NCBI GenBank assembly: GCA_017455785.1
Contig: JAFSYZ010000159.1
Span: 1 to 18,423, forward strand
Source of the DNA: Candidatus Methanomethylophilaceae archaeon
GTDB taxonomy: Archaea > Thermoplasmatota > Thermoplasmata > Methanomassiliicoccales > Methanomethylophilaceae
DNA: 18,423 nucleotides
Direction of reading: 5' to 3'
Shown: positions 1 through 6,075 of the stretch, piece after piece
Position numbering within the stretch: the first letter of the stretch is position 1
Layout: every line of letters starts with the position of its first letter
The notes under the pieces: generated by a model
What the model saw: only the letters and a program-made list of their open reading frames with translations
Database searches by the model: none
What the model was told of the DNA's origin: nothing
Program-made: the position numbers and the translations under genes

Positions 1-177
1 ATAGGAGGAGGTACATGCGCCAATTTCTTCAGGAAAAAAGGAATCAATGCATATGCATGGTCCAGTGAAGGCGATTCCCTCCATAAACCGAATGAATACG
101 TTCTTATTAGTAACATTATGACGGATGCGAAAGTATTCTTCAGATTATTCAATGAATTATGCATCAATAATCATTAA
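1..177 (+). CDS. M20-family metallopeptidase, C-terminal fragment (cut by window start)
   Basis: The reading frame is open from the first base and ends at TAA 175-177, giving the last 58 residues of a longer protein. The fragment begins IGGGTCANFF and contains LHKPNEYVLI about 30 residues before the end. This pattern (GGGT, then H-x-P-N-E-Y) is the C-terminal signature of M20 zinc peptidases of the dipeptidase / succinyl-diaminopimelate desuccinylase type, where the His is a metal ligand. Members of the family are cytosolic and remove an acyl or amino-acid group from small substrates; the exact substrate cannot be read from this end. The last 14 bases overlap the convergent small membrane protein gene. 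Codon use is AT-rich, like its neighbours up to cdc6. Family assignment is fairly sure, specificity unknown. Confidence 0.75.
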   Translation: MGGGTCANFFRKKGINAYAWSSEGDSLHKPNEYVLISNIMTDAKVFFRLFNELCINNH

Positions 178-442
178 TCTTCGATATAAAGAAGATATTA
201 CCATCCTCAGAATATCTTCCATAGAATGAATGCAATGAATCATCAGGCATTTCATTGGAGAATGATTTTATCGAATTCCCTTCACTGTCATTTATGAAGA
301 ATATGAAACCATTATCATTTTGATGAATATCATCGGCGAATCCGATTATCGATTCCTCATCATCTGGAATATGTAATGATGATAATAGTATCAGTATGAT
401 GACGATGACAATAGCGAATATGGAATATCTGTCCATATTCAT
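164..442 (-). CDS. Small membrane-anchored protein with apparent OB-fold domain
   Basis: This is a 92-residue protein. Residues about 6-23 are a single hydrophobic helix (run of I, V, L), followed by an acidic linker (PDDEE) and a compact domain. The domain reads like a minimal OB fold: strand IIGFADDI, then NGFIFFINDSEGNSI, a variable loop, and a final GRYSEDGNIFFISKI. The F-x-F-x-x-x-D-x-x-G and G-x-Y-S-x-D-G-N patterns resemble nucleic-acid-binding OB domains of the tRNA-anti type. Orientation (domain inside or outside the cell) is not clear. A TATA element at 461-466 places transcription start near 437, so the transcript should be leaderless and may begin at the second Met codon (434-436) rather than the first (440-442). 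It overlaps the end of the M20 peptidase gene by 14 bases. The OB call rests on pattern reading alone. Confidence 0.6.
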   Translation of the reverse strand: MNMDRYSIFAIVIVIILILLSSLHIPDDEESIIGFADDIHQNDNGFIFFINDSEGNSIKSFSNEMPDDSLHSFYGRYSEDGNIFFISKINDY

Positions 443-460
443 TGAAGAAACGAATCAGTG

Positions 461-466
461 TATAAA
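461..466 (-). promoter_or_regulatory. TATA box for the small OB-fold protein gene
   Basis: On the minus strand this reads TTTATA. Its centre is about 22 and 28 bases upstream of the two candidate Met codons (442 and 436), the spacing expected for an archaeal leaderless transcript. Confidence 0.5.
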
Positions 467-524
467 CTGTGAACACTACGGTTAATATTACAAAAGGTGG
501 AATACCTTGATCATTTTATCGATA

Positions 525-617
525 TTAGGCAGGTGTACCGATCAGATACAGTGCAACTATAGCCAATGCTATCAATGCGACACTGAGTCCTACTGAGAAC
601 CATCCAGGATGCTTCAT
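525..617 (-). CDS. 30-residue single-helix membrane protein
   Basis: A short gene starts at ATG 615-617 and ends at TAA 525-527. The product begins MKHPGWFSVG and is then almost wholly hydrophobic (about residues 7-27) up to a GTPA tail, so it should be one membrane-spanning helix with almost no soluble part. Support for a real gene: a GGAG Shine-Dalgarno element at 626-629 with 8 bases of spacing, and a TATA-like element TTTTTATC at 651-658 that would start the transcript near 629. Without it there would be a 309-base gap between the OB-fold gene and cdc6. No family is recognised; proteins this small often associate with larger membrane complexes, but nothing here shows the partner. Its chance of being real is moderate to good. 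Confidence 0.5.
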   Translation of the reverse strand: MKHPGWFSVGLSVALIALAIVALYLIGTPA

Positions 618-650
618 TTGAATAACTCCATACCTGCCATGGTGAACTCA

Positions 651-658
651 GATAAAAA
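651..658 (-). promoter_or_regulatory. TATA-like element for the 30-residue membrane protein gene
   Basis: The minus strand reads TTTTTATC. It lies about 26 bases before the expected transcript start near 629 and leaves a short leader that contains the GGAG ribosome-binding site. Confidence 0.35.
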
Positions 659-693
659 GGATTTCGTGAATGAAAATCGATTGAAACAAGTTA

Positions 694-700
694 TTATATA
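694..700 (+). promoter_or_regulatory. TATA box of cdc6
   Basis: The sequence TTATATA followed by GCTC lies about 55 bases before the GTG start. Transcription would begin near 724, leaving a leader of about 28 bases with the Shine-Dalgarno element GGAG at 740-743. Confidence 0.45.
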
Positions 701-751
701 GCTCATAAGAAATCATGGTAGGGCCGATATATTTCCATTGGAGTGAATTGA

Positions 752-1996
752 GTGGAAGAGAACAAAAACGATTCAATATTTGTTCAATATATGCAGAAGA
801 GAAAGCAGCTCATCAAGAACAAGAAAGTTCTTCAGACTACTTATCTTCCTGAAGAACTCCCTCATAGAAAAGATGAAATCGATAAGATTGCTTCCATAAT
901 CTCCAGTGCATTATATGGTGATAAACCATCCAATATCATGATCTACGGTGCAACAGGTACTGGAAAGACAGCTGTTGTATCATTCATAGGAAAGGAATTG
1001 AAGAAAATAGATCCTGATGAGGATCGCTGTTCTTACCTCTATGTCAACTGTGAGGTAGTCGATACTTCATACGGTATCCTGTTCAATATAGCTAGTCAGT
1101 TCATCAAAGATATCAATCAAAAGATCCCATTCACAGGATGGAGTTTCGAGAAACTCTATGAGGAATTCTACAAACAGATAGAGATGACATCACGTGTGTT
1201 CGTCATCGTTCTTGATGAAGTGGATCACATGATCTCAAAGAAAGGTGATGATATTTTCTATCATCTCGCTAAAGTGAATGAACATCTTGTGAAATCCAAG
1301 GTATCATTGATCGGTATCTCTAACAATATGAAGTTCATGGAACTCTTGGAACCGAAAGCTAGAAGTAGATTCGGCGGAGAGAGTATAATCTTCCAAAGAT
1401 ACGATAAATCACAATTGGAAGATATCCTCAAAAAAAGGGTGGAAGGTCTTTTTGAAGAAGGTGTTCTTGATGATTCCGTTATAAGATATTGTGCAACCAT
1501 CGCTGCAAGGAACGAAGGCGATGCAAGGATGGCGATTGATCTTCTTAGGATTGCTACCGATATCGCAGAAAGGAATGGAGATCCGAAGATCACTGATGCT
1601 CATGTCAAATCGGCTAAAAGCAGTATGGAGACCGATATCATCGAGGAAGCGGTCAAGAGTCTTGCTCCGCAATCCAAGATCGTCCTTCTCAGTATCATCA
1701 AGAATACAGAAGCAGGTAATACTGTGATGATCACTGGTGATGTCTACAATGTTTACAAGCATCTTGCAGAAAGATTACAGGTATCCATTCTCACTCAGAG
1801 AAGGATAACCGATTTCATATCGGAATTGGACATGATGGGATTGATCAATGCTAGTATCAAATCGTTCGGTAGATTGGGTAGGACCAAGGAGATAAAATTG
1901 GAAGTTCCCAAGGATATCGTCGAGCGTTTCAAGCGTGATCCATTGTTCAAACCGCTTGATGATTATGTCCCTCCGACACAAACGAAATTGATGTGA
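752..1996 (+). CDS. cdc6: Orc1/Cdc6-family replication initiator AAA+ ATPase
   Basis: This 414-residue protein is of usual length for archaeal Orc1/Cdc6, which binds origin recognition boxes and helps load the MCM helicase. The N-terminal YLPEELPHRKDEI is typical of the family. Walker A is GATGTGKT at residues 66-73, Walker B is VLDEVD around 154-159, the sensor-1 asparagine lies in GISNNM near 191, an arginine finger candidate is in KARSRF near 204-206, and sensor 2 is GDARMAIDLLR near 257-266. Residues from about 305 form the winged-helix DNA-binding part. The start is GTG at 752, supported by GGAG at 740-743 with 8 bases of spacing. An ORB-like element begins 12 bases after the stop codon. 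Codons are richer in A and T than in the genes to the right. Archaea often have several paralogues; which one this is cannot be told. Confidence 0.95.
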   Translation: MEENKNDSIFVQYMQKRKQLIKNKKVLQTTYLPEELPHRKDEIDKIASIISSALYGDKPSNIMIYGATGTGKTAVVSFIGKELKKIDPDEDRCSYLYVNCEVVDTSYGILFNIASQFIKDINQKIPFTGWSFEKLYEEFYKQIEMTSRVFVIVLDEVDHMISKKGDDIFYHLAKVNEHLVKSKVSLIGISNNMKFMELLEPKARSRFGGESIIFQRYDKSQLEDILKKRVEGLFEEGVLDDSVIRYCATIAARNEGDARMAIDLLRIATDIAERNGDPKITDAHVKSAKSSMETDIIEEAVKSLAPQSKIVLLSIIKNTEAGNTVMITGDVYNVYKHLAERLQVSILTQRRITDFISELDMMGLINASIKSFGRLGRTKEIKLEVPKDIVERFKRDPLFKPLDDYVPPTQTKLM

Positions 1997-2007
1997 GTCC
2001 TATTTCC

Positions 2008-2036
2008 CTTTCCAGTGGAAATGTAGGGGTGGGACC
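2008..2036 (+). other. Origin recognition box (ORB)-like element
   Basis: In the 40-base gap between cdc6 and the convergent signal peptidase gene there is a perfect dyad TTTCCA-G-TGGAAA (2009-2021), followed after TGTA by the G-run GGGGTGGG (2026-2033). Archaeal ORBs bound by Orc1/Cdc6 have this layout: a short TTCCA/TGGAA dyad with a G-string on one side. An overlapping inverted repeat TAGGG/CCCTA (2024-2028 and 2035-2039) could instead form a small hairpin. Only one full copy was seen in the window; real origins usually have several. Confidence 0.6.
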
Positions 2037-2861
2037 CTATTCACCCTTTTCTCTATGACGGCGTTCCGAACTACCGAAGATAAAGGACAGGATTATCGAA
2101 AGTACGATGAATAGGAATACTACATCGATGACTGCTACCGTCAGACAGGGGATGCTGTTCCCGGGTATCATATTGATGTTCTTACCGTTCATGTACAGCT
2201 TGATACATCCGAGCCAAGGTATCTCCAATCCGGCCACGGCCTTGATATCCTTTTTCTGTATCGGACCCAGGTCACCGGCGATCGTGGTACTTTGATCGAA
2301 GTATGTCCTTGTCTCACTGGCTATGTTGTTGTCACCGTTGGTGAGGTATCCGCTGTGCTTGGGAAGGGTGTCGAGATCGATGTATGCGGACAGGCCTCTC
2401 CAACCGAGTCCCTGCATGCTGAAGGTCCCGCTCATGTGCATATAATCCTTGTTCCCGTTGTTGTCCCAGCCACCTTCGTAACCGTTCAACGATGGGGCGG
2501 ACCAGGTGCCGTCGTTGTTGTAGATCAACTCTATGATGGCACGATGGATCACGGGGTTCTGACCATTCGCCCTCTTGTAGATGATCACATCTCCATAGGA
2601 GCCGAATTTACTATACCCAGTCTTAGATCCCTCGACGAATGTTGTGACCGATGTCTTATCGGGTGAGACCATAACGACCATGTCACCTGTGTCGATCACA
2701 CCTAAGGATGATCTGTCCGTGGAATGCTGCATGCTGTTGGATTCCACCACGGTCAAGGGTGAACCCATACCGGAATAATTCATTAGTGCGACTACAGCTA
2801 CTACTATGAGAATGAAGGCTATGCTGACGACGATGACGATATCCTTGGTGTCCCTGTTCAT
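2037..2861 (-). CDS. Signal peptidase I, archaeal/ER (SEC11) type
   Basis: This 274-residue membrane serine protease should remove signal peptides from exported proteins on the outer face of the membrane. Residues 8-27 are the N-terminal anchor. The nucleophile is Ser43 in ESNSMQHS, the general base is His106 in NPVIHRAI (bacterial enzymes have Lys here), and the acidic residue is Asp177 in YLTNGDNN; these are the family's boxes in the right order. Residues about 238-262 form a second membrane helix near the C-terminus. The insert between the His and Asp boxes is longer than in minimal SEC11 proteins. The stop is TAG, the only one seen among the genes here. The start ATG at 2859-2861 lies 26 bases from a TATA element shared with the divergent dCMP deaminase gene. 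Confidence 0.88.
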   Translation of the reverse strand: MNRDTKDIVIVVSIAFILIVVAVVALMNYSGMGSPLTVVESNSMQHSTDRSSLGVIDTGDMVVMVSPDKTSVTTFVEGSKTGYSKFGSYGDVIIYKRANGQNPVIHRAIIELIYNNDGTWSAPSLNGYEGGWDNNGNKDYMHMSGTFSMQGLGWRGLSAYIDLDTLPKHSGYLTNGDNNIASETRTYFDQSTTIAGDLGPIQKKDIKAVAGLEIPWLGCIKLYMNGKNINMIPGNSIPCLTVAVIDVVFLFIVLSIILSFIFGSSERRHREKGE

Positions 2862-2879
2862 CCTCTACTCGGTAACACG

Positions 2880-2891
2880 TAAAGATATATG
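2880..2891. promoter_or_regulatory. Shared divergent TATA element
   Basis: The stretch TAAAGATATATG lies exactly midway between the start codons of the signal peptidase (2861, minus) and dCMP deaminase (2914, plus). The central ATATAT at 2885-2890 is its own reverse complement and is about 26 bases from each ATG, matching leaderless transcription in both directions. Confidence 0.5.
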
Positions 2892-2913
2892 AGCGATTGG
2901 CCATAACATCATC

Positions 2914-3372
2914 ATGGAAAGACCGGATAATGACGAATATTTCATGGAAATGGCTTTTCTGGTAGCTAAGAGGTCCACCTGCCTCAGAAGAAGGGTCGGT
3001 GCCGTCATAGTCAGGGACAAACACGTCATATCCACCGGATACAACGGATCGCCCAAGGGCACCAAGCACTGTGAGGAGCTCGGATGCATCAGGCAGCAGT
3101 TAAACGTCCCATCTGGTACTAGGCATGAGCTGTGCAGGGGCGTCCATGCCGAACAGAATGCGATCACGCAGGCAGCGTACTTCGGGGTGAGTGTCAAGGA
3201 CAGTACGATCTACACCACGACATATCCTTGTTCGATGTGCGCGAAGATCCTCATAAACGCCGGAGTGAAGGAGGTCGTGTACACCGAAGGTTATGAAGAT
3301 GATATGTCCAAAAAACTCTTCGAGGAGACCAAGGTGAAGGTGCGTTCTTACACTCCCGCCTCTATTATATAA
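2914..3372 (+). CDS. dCMP deaminase-family zinc enzyme
   Basis: This is a 152-residue cytosolic enzyme of the cytidine/deoxycytidylate deaminase superfamily. It most likely converts dCMP to dUMP for thymidylate synthesis. The zinc site is clear: GVHAEQNAI (His78, Glu80) and YPCSMCAKI (Cys106, Cys109). The insert around residues 50-76, with Cys53, Cys58, His71 and Cys74, is typical of ComEB/dCMP deaminase proteins and may bind a second zinc. Length is usual. The ATG is probably the first transcribed base (TATA centre near 2887). A strong TATA box for the ATP synthase operon overlaps its stop codon. Other members act on related nucleotides or modified bases, so the exact substrate is less sure than the family. 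Confidence 0.9.
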   Translation: MERPDNDEYFMEMAFLVAKRSTCLRRRVGAVIVRDKHVISTGYNGSPKGTKHCEELGCIRQQLNVPSGTRHELCRGVHAEQNAITQAAYFGVSVKDSTIYTTTYPCSMCAKILINAGVKEVVYTEGYEDDMSKKLFEETKVKVRSYTPASII

Positions 3373-3373
3373 A
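3365..3373 (+). promoter_or_regulatory. Main TATA box candidate of the ATP synthase operon
   Basis: TTATATAAA followed by an A-run overlaps the dCMP deaminase stop codon. It would start transcription near 3395, with a leader of about 45 bases ahead of ahaH. A weaker alternative is CTTTAAGTA at 3388-3396, which would give a leader of about 20 bases. Both leaders contain the GGGGAG ribosome-binding site at 3429-3434. Confidence 0.5.
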
Positions 3374-3392
3374 AAAAGAAACCCAGTCTTTA

Positions 3393-3412
3393 AGTATGGT
3401 CGTGGGCATACT
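3393..3412. repeat. Inverted repeat in the ATP synthase operon promoter/leader
   Basis: AGTATG (3393-3398) and CATACT (3407-3412) form a perfect 6-base dyad with an 8-base spacer. It lies at the expected transcription start of the operon, where a dimeric repressor or activator could bind or a short RNA hairpin could form. Function is inferred only from position. Confidence 0.4.
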
Positions 3413-3439
3413 CTTTGCCACTTAGGTCGGGGAGTGTAT

Positions 3440-3772
3440 ATGAGCCGAACTGACGTACTTAAAGAAATAAAGGATGCGGAAGCAGCCGCCAAGCTCACGG
3501 TCGAAAAGGCCGAGGCTGACAAGAAGGCAGCGATAGCCGCAGCCCGCAGGGAGTCCATACAGAGGATACAGGACGCCGAAGCGAAAGCCCAGGAGGATTA
3601 CGACTCAGCAATTGAGAAGCAGACCTCCGAGTTCGCCGCGAAGCGTGAGGTTCTTCTCGCGGACGGTAAGAAAGAAGCAGAGAAGCTTGACGTCGATATC
3701 GATGCCAAGCTCAAGAAAGTCAACGATTTTCTTAGTGAAGAGTTTGTGAGGACCATCAATGTCACTTCCTGA
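3440..3772 (+). CDS. ahaH: A1Ao ATP synthase subunit H (peripheral stalk)
   Basis: This is a small, highly charged, Ala/Lys/Glu-rich protein of 110 residues with the heptad-like pattern of a long coiled coil (from about residue 5 to 100). Subunit H pairs with subunit E to form the peripheral stalks that hold the A3B3 head still against the rotating shaft. It is the first gene of the operon, directly before subunit I as in Methanosarcina-type aha clusters. An in-frame GTG at 3434 could be read as the start, but it overlaps the GGGGAG ribosome-binding site (3429-3434), so ATG 3440 with 5 bases of spacing is preferred. The end overlaps ahaI by 14 bases. The call rests on composition and position, since coiled coils carry few motifs. 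Confidence 0.85.
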   Translation: MSRTDVLKEIKDAEAAAKLTVEKAEADKKAAIAAARRESIQRIQDAEAKAQEDYDSAIEKQTSEFAAKREVLLADGKKEAEKLDVDIDAKLKKVNDFLSEEFVRTINVTS

Positions 3773-5822
3773 GTCGATGAGTAGGATTGTGATCGTGGGA
3801 AGCAAATCCCGTTTGGATGAGGTTACAACCGCCTTATTCGAAATGGGTGTTTTCCATTTGATCGATCATACCGTCGATGCAGATGAAGGCTTTTCGATTG
3901 GTTCACCCCGTCCGTACTCCGCGAAGGCATCCGAAAGGCTGCTTGCGCTGAGGGCGGCGGAGAAGGATCTGGGGATCAGGGTCAAGAAGGTCAAGGACCC
4001 TCCGATCGCAGTGAACGAGGTCGAGAAAGACATTGAATCCGGCAGAGTCGAGACCATCCACGCTGACGTTATCGCAGCGATAGATGGAAGAAATGAGATC
4101 GACCAGAGAATCACAGAACTGAAGGCTTTGAAGGACAACCTGGAGAAGCTTTCCAAACTTCCAATTGACTTGGGCTTCTACAGAGGATACGAGTCGTTGG
4201 TCGTCTTCGTTGGTTCCGTCAAATCGGATCCGAGCAAGGCGCTCGACGCGATTGAGGACATCATGTATGAGGTGTCCTTCGACAAGACCGAAGGTGTTGT
4301 CGCCGTATTCGCTAAGAAGGACATCAAGGACAAGGTCTCATTGGCCTTGACTGAGAACGGGTACGCGGAGATTCCAGTACCCGATATCGAGGGTTCGCCC
4401 GCAGAGATGCTGGCCAAGACTGACAAGGATATCGAGGACAGTCAGGCACAGCTTGAAGCGGCGAATGCCAAGATCGCTGAACTTTCAGAGGAATACAAAT
4501 CGTTCATTGCGGCATCCGATGAGGAGCTGTCCCTCAAGGTACAAGAGGGTGAGCTTCCGCTGAGGATCGCTACCAGTGAATACTCCTTCGTGATAGATGC
4601 ATGGGTGCCCACCAAGAAACTGGAATCCGCTCAGAAAGAGCTGGAGGAGAGGATGGGCGGCAACATCTACATGGAGGTGCAGGAGACTAGAGGAAGATCG
4701 ATGCACGAGACGGAAGCTCAGGAGGAGCGTTTCCAGCAGACACCCACGAAGTGTAACAACGGAAAGCTCGGAAAGAGGTTCGAATATGCGGTCTCGTTGG
4801 TCTCGATACCCAAGTATCAGGAGATCGACCCCGCAACGTTGGTATCATTGTTCTTCCCGTTCTTCTTCGGATTCATGGTCGGTGACCTGGGTTACGCTAT
4901 CCCGTTCATCGTCCTTGGAGCGTACGGAATGATGAAAGCAAAATCCAAGGACTTCCAGTCCATCGGTACCGTCCTCTTCTTCGGAGGAATATGGGCCGCC
5001 ATTTTCGGATTCTTCTTCTTCGGTGAAATGTTAGGAATGCACTTCATCGGTCCGGAGACCAATACAACGGTCACCTGGGAGAGTCTGTTAGGCGTCAAAC
5101 TGCCCGATTGGTTCCAGGGACTGATGGTCGAAGCGTCCGAGGGTGAATACGGTGTGAGCAAGCTCCACGAGGTCACAATGCTTCTGAAGCTTAGCGTCTA
5201 CATGGGATGTGTCCACCTCTTCATCGCTTACGTCGTTGGATTCATGAACGGTGTCAGGATGCACGGGTTCAAAGAGGGTTACCTCGAGAAGGGCGGATGG
5301 CTGTTCTCATTCTTGGGAATGGTCGTATTCTGCTACGGTCTCACAGAGGTACTGTTCTGCCCGGACGGAATATCAGCAAGCATGACCACCACTACGATCA
5401 CCATACTCATTGTGGGTGCGGCGATCCTCGTGTTGGGAGTAGCGTCATGTTTCCCCAAGGAAGGGGCACAGGCTATCCTTGAGCTTCCTGGAATCGTTGG
5501 AAACGTATTATCTTACACTCGTCTTGCCGCTATCGGAATGTCGAAAGCGGGAATGGCGTTGGCATTCAACTATATCACTTTCATAATGATGTGGCAGACC
5601 ATTGGAGGCATCGGCGGTATAATCGCCGGATGCGTGGTATTCCTGATCGGTCACCTGATGATATGGGTGTTAGCCATCCTCTCGGCCGGATTGCACGGAT
5701 TGAGGTTGCAGTACGTCGAGTCGATGAACAAATTCTTTACCGGAGGCGGAGTACTCTTCGCGCCACTCGCTATCAAGCGCAAACACACAAAAAACTTTGA
5801 AAATATAGAAACAGAGGCATGA
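3759..5822 (+). CDS. ahaI: A1Ao ATP synthase subunit I (membrane stator, subunit a equivalent)
   Basis: This 687-residue protein has the usual two-part build. Residues 1 to about 340 are a cytosolic arm with coiled-coil segments that docks the peripheral stalks. From about residue 358 to 665 a series of hydrophobic helices forms the ion half-channels next to the K ring. The essential arginine is in the conserved NVLSYTRLAAIGMSKAG, residue 588. The first membrane helix carries the family pattern FFPFFFGFMVGDLGYA. Two starts are possible: ATG 3759, with GTGAGGA just upstream, and ATG 3777 (MSRIVIVG), which matches the family N-terminus but has a poorer ribosome site; 3759 is kept. The gene overlaps ahaH by 14 bases and its stop overlaps an ATG in front of ahaK. 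Confidence 0.95.
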   Translation: MSLPESMSRIVIVGSKSRLDEVTTALFEMGVFHLIDHTVDADEGFSIGSPRPYSAKASERLLALRAAEKDLGIRVKKVKDPPIAVNEVEKDIESGRVETIHADVIAAIDGRNEIDQRITELKALKDNLEKLSKLPIDLGFYRGYESLVVFVGSVKSDPSKALDAIEDIMYEVSFDKTEGVVAVFAKKDIKDKVSLALTENGYAEIPVPDIEGSPAEMLAKTDKDIEDSQAQLEAANAKIAELSEEYKSFIAASDEELSLKVQEGELPLRIATSEYSFVIDAWVPTKKLESAQKELEERMGGNIYMEVQETRGRSMHETEAQEERFQQTPTKCNNGKLGKRFEYAVSLVSIPKYQEIDPATLVSLFFPFFFGFMVGDLGYAIPFIVLGAYGMMKAKSKDFQSIGTVLFFGGIWAAIFGFFFFGEMLGMHFIGPETNTTVTWESLLGVKLPDWFQGLMVEASEGEYGVSKLHEVTMLLKLSVYMGCVHLFIAYVVGFMNGVRMHGFKEGYLEKGGWLFSFLGMVVFCYGLTEVLFCPDGISASMTTTTITILIVGAAILVLGVASCFPKEGAQAILELPGIVGNVLSYTRLAAIGMSKAGMALAFNYITFIMMWQTIGGIGGIIAGCVVFLIGHLMIWVLAILSAGLHGLRLQYVESMNKFFTGGGVLFAPLAIKRKHTKNFENIETEA

Positions 5823-5824
5823 AA

Positions 5825-6055
5825 ATGGCAGCAGATTTGGGTATGATTATGATAGGTGCAGGAATCGCAGTTGGACTTACCGGTCTCGGTGCAGGTCTGG
5901 CAGAGAAGGATGTCGGAGCAGCAGCAGTCGGAGCTATCACAGAGGATGTCGGACTGTTTGGTAAGGCAATGGTTTTGATGGTTCTTCCTGAGACAATCGT
6001 CATCTTCGGTCTTGTTATCGCTATCCTCGGAGTCTTCGTCCTTCCCAACATGTGA
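5825..6055 (+). CDS. ahaK: A1Ao ATP synthase subunit K (rotor ring proteolipid, c subunit)
   Basis: This short two-helix hairpin of 76 residues forms the ion-carrying rotor ring. Helix 1 is glycine-rich (GAGIAVGLTGLGAGLAEKD), a polar loop has GAAAVGAITEDVG, and helix 2 carries the ion-binding glutamate in VLPETIVIFGLVIA (Glu58 counting from the first ATG). It is a single hairpin, not the duplicated forms found in some archaea. An ATG at 5819 overlaps the ahaI stop, but the AGAGG at 5813-5817 is only correctly spaced (7 bases) for ATG 5825, so that start is chosen. Helix 1 also carries a glutamate in GLAEKD that may matter for ion choice. Whether the ring uses protons or sodium cannot be settled here. 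Confidence 0.93.
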   Translation: MAADLGMIMIGAGIAVGLTGLGAGLAEKDVGAAAVGAITEDVGLFGKAMVLMVLPETIVIFGLVIAILGVFVLPNM

Positions 6056-6075
6056 GTGTACAGGGGCCGTTTTAT

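Noticed and set aside
494..508. Short inverted repeat AAGGT/ACCTT as a terminator of the 30-residue gene
   Set aside because: The stem is only 5 bases and the T-run behind it is short, so it is too weak to annotate.
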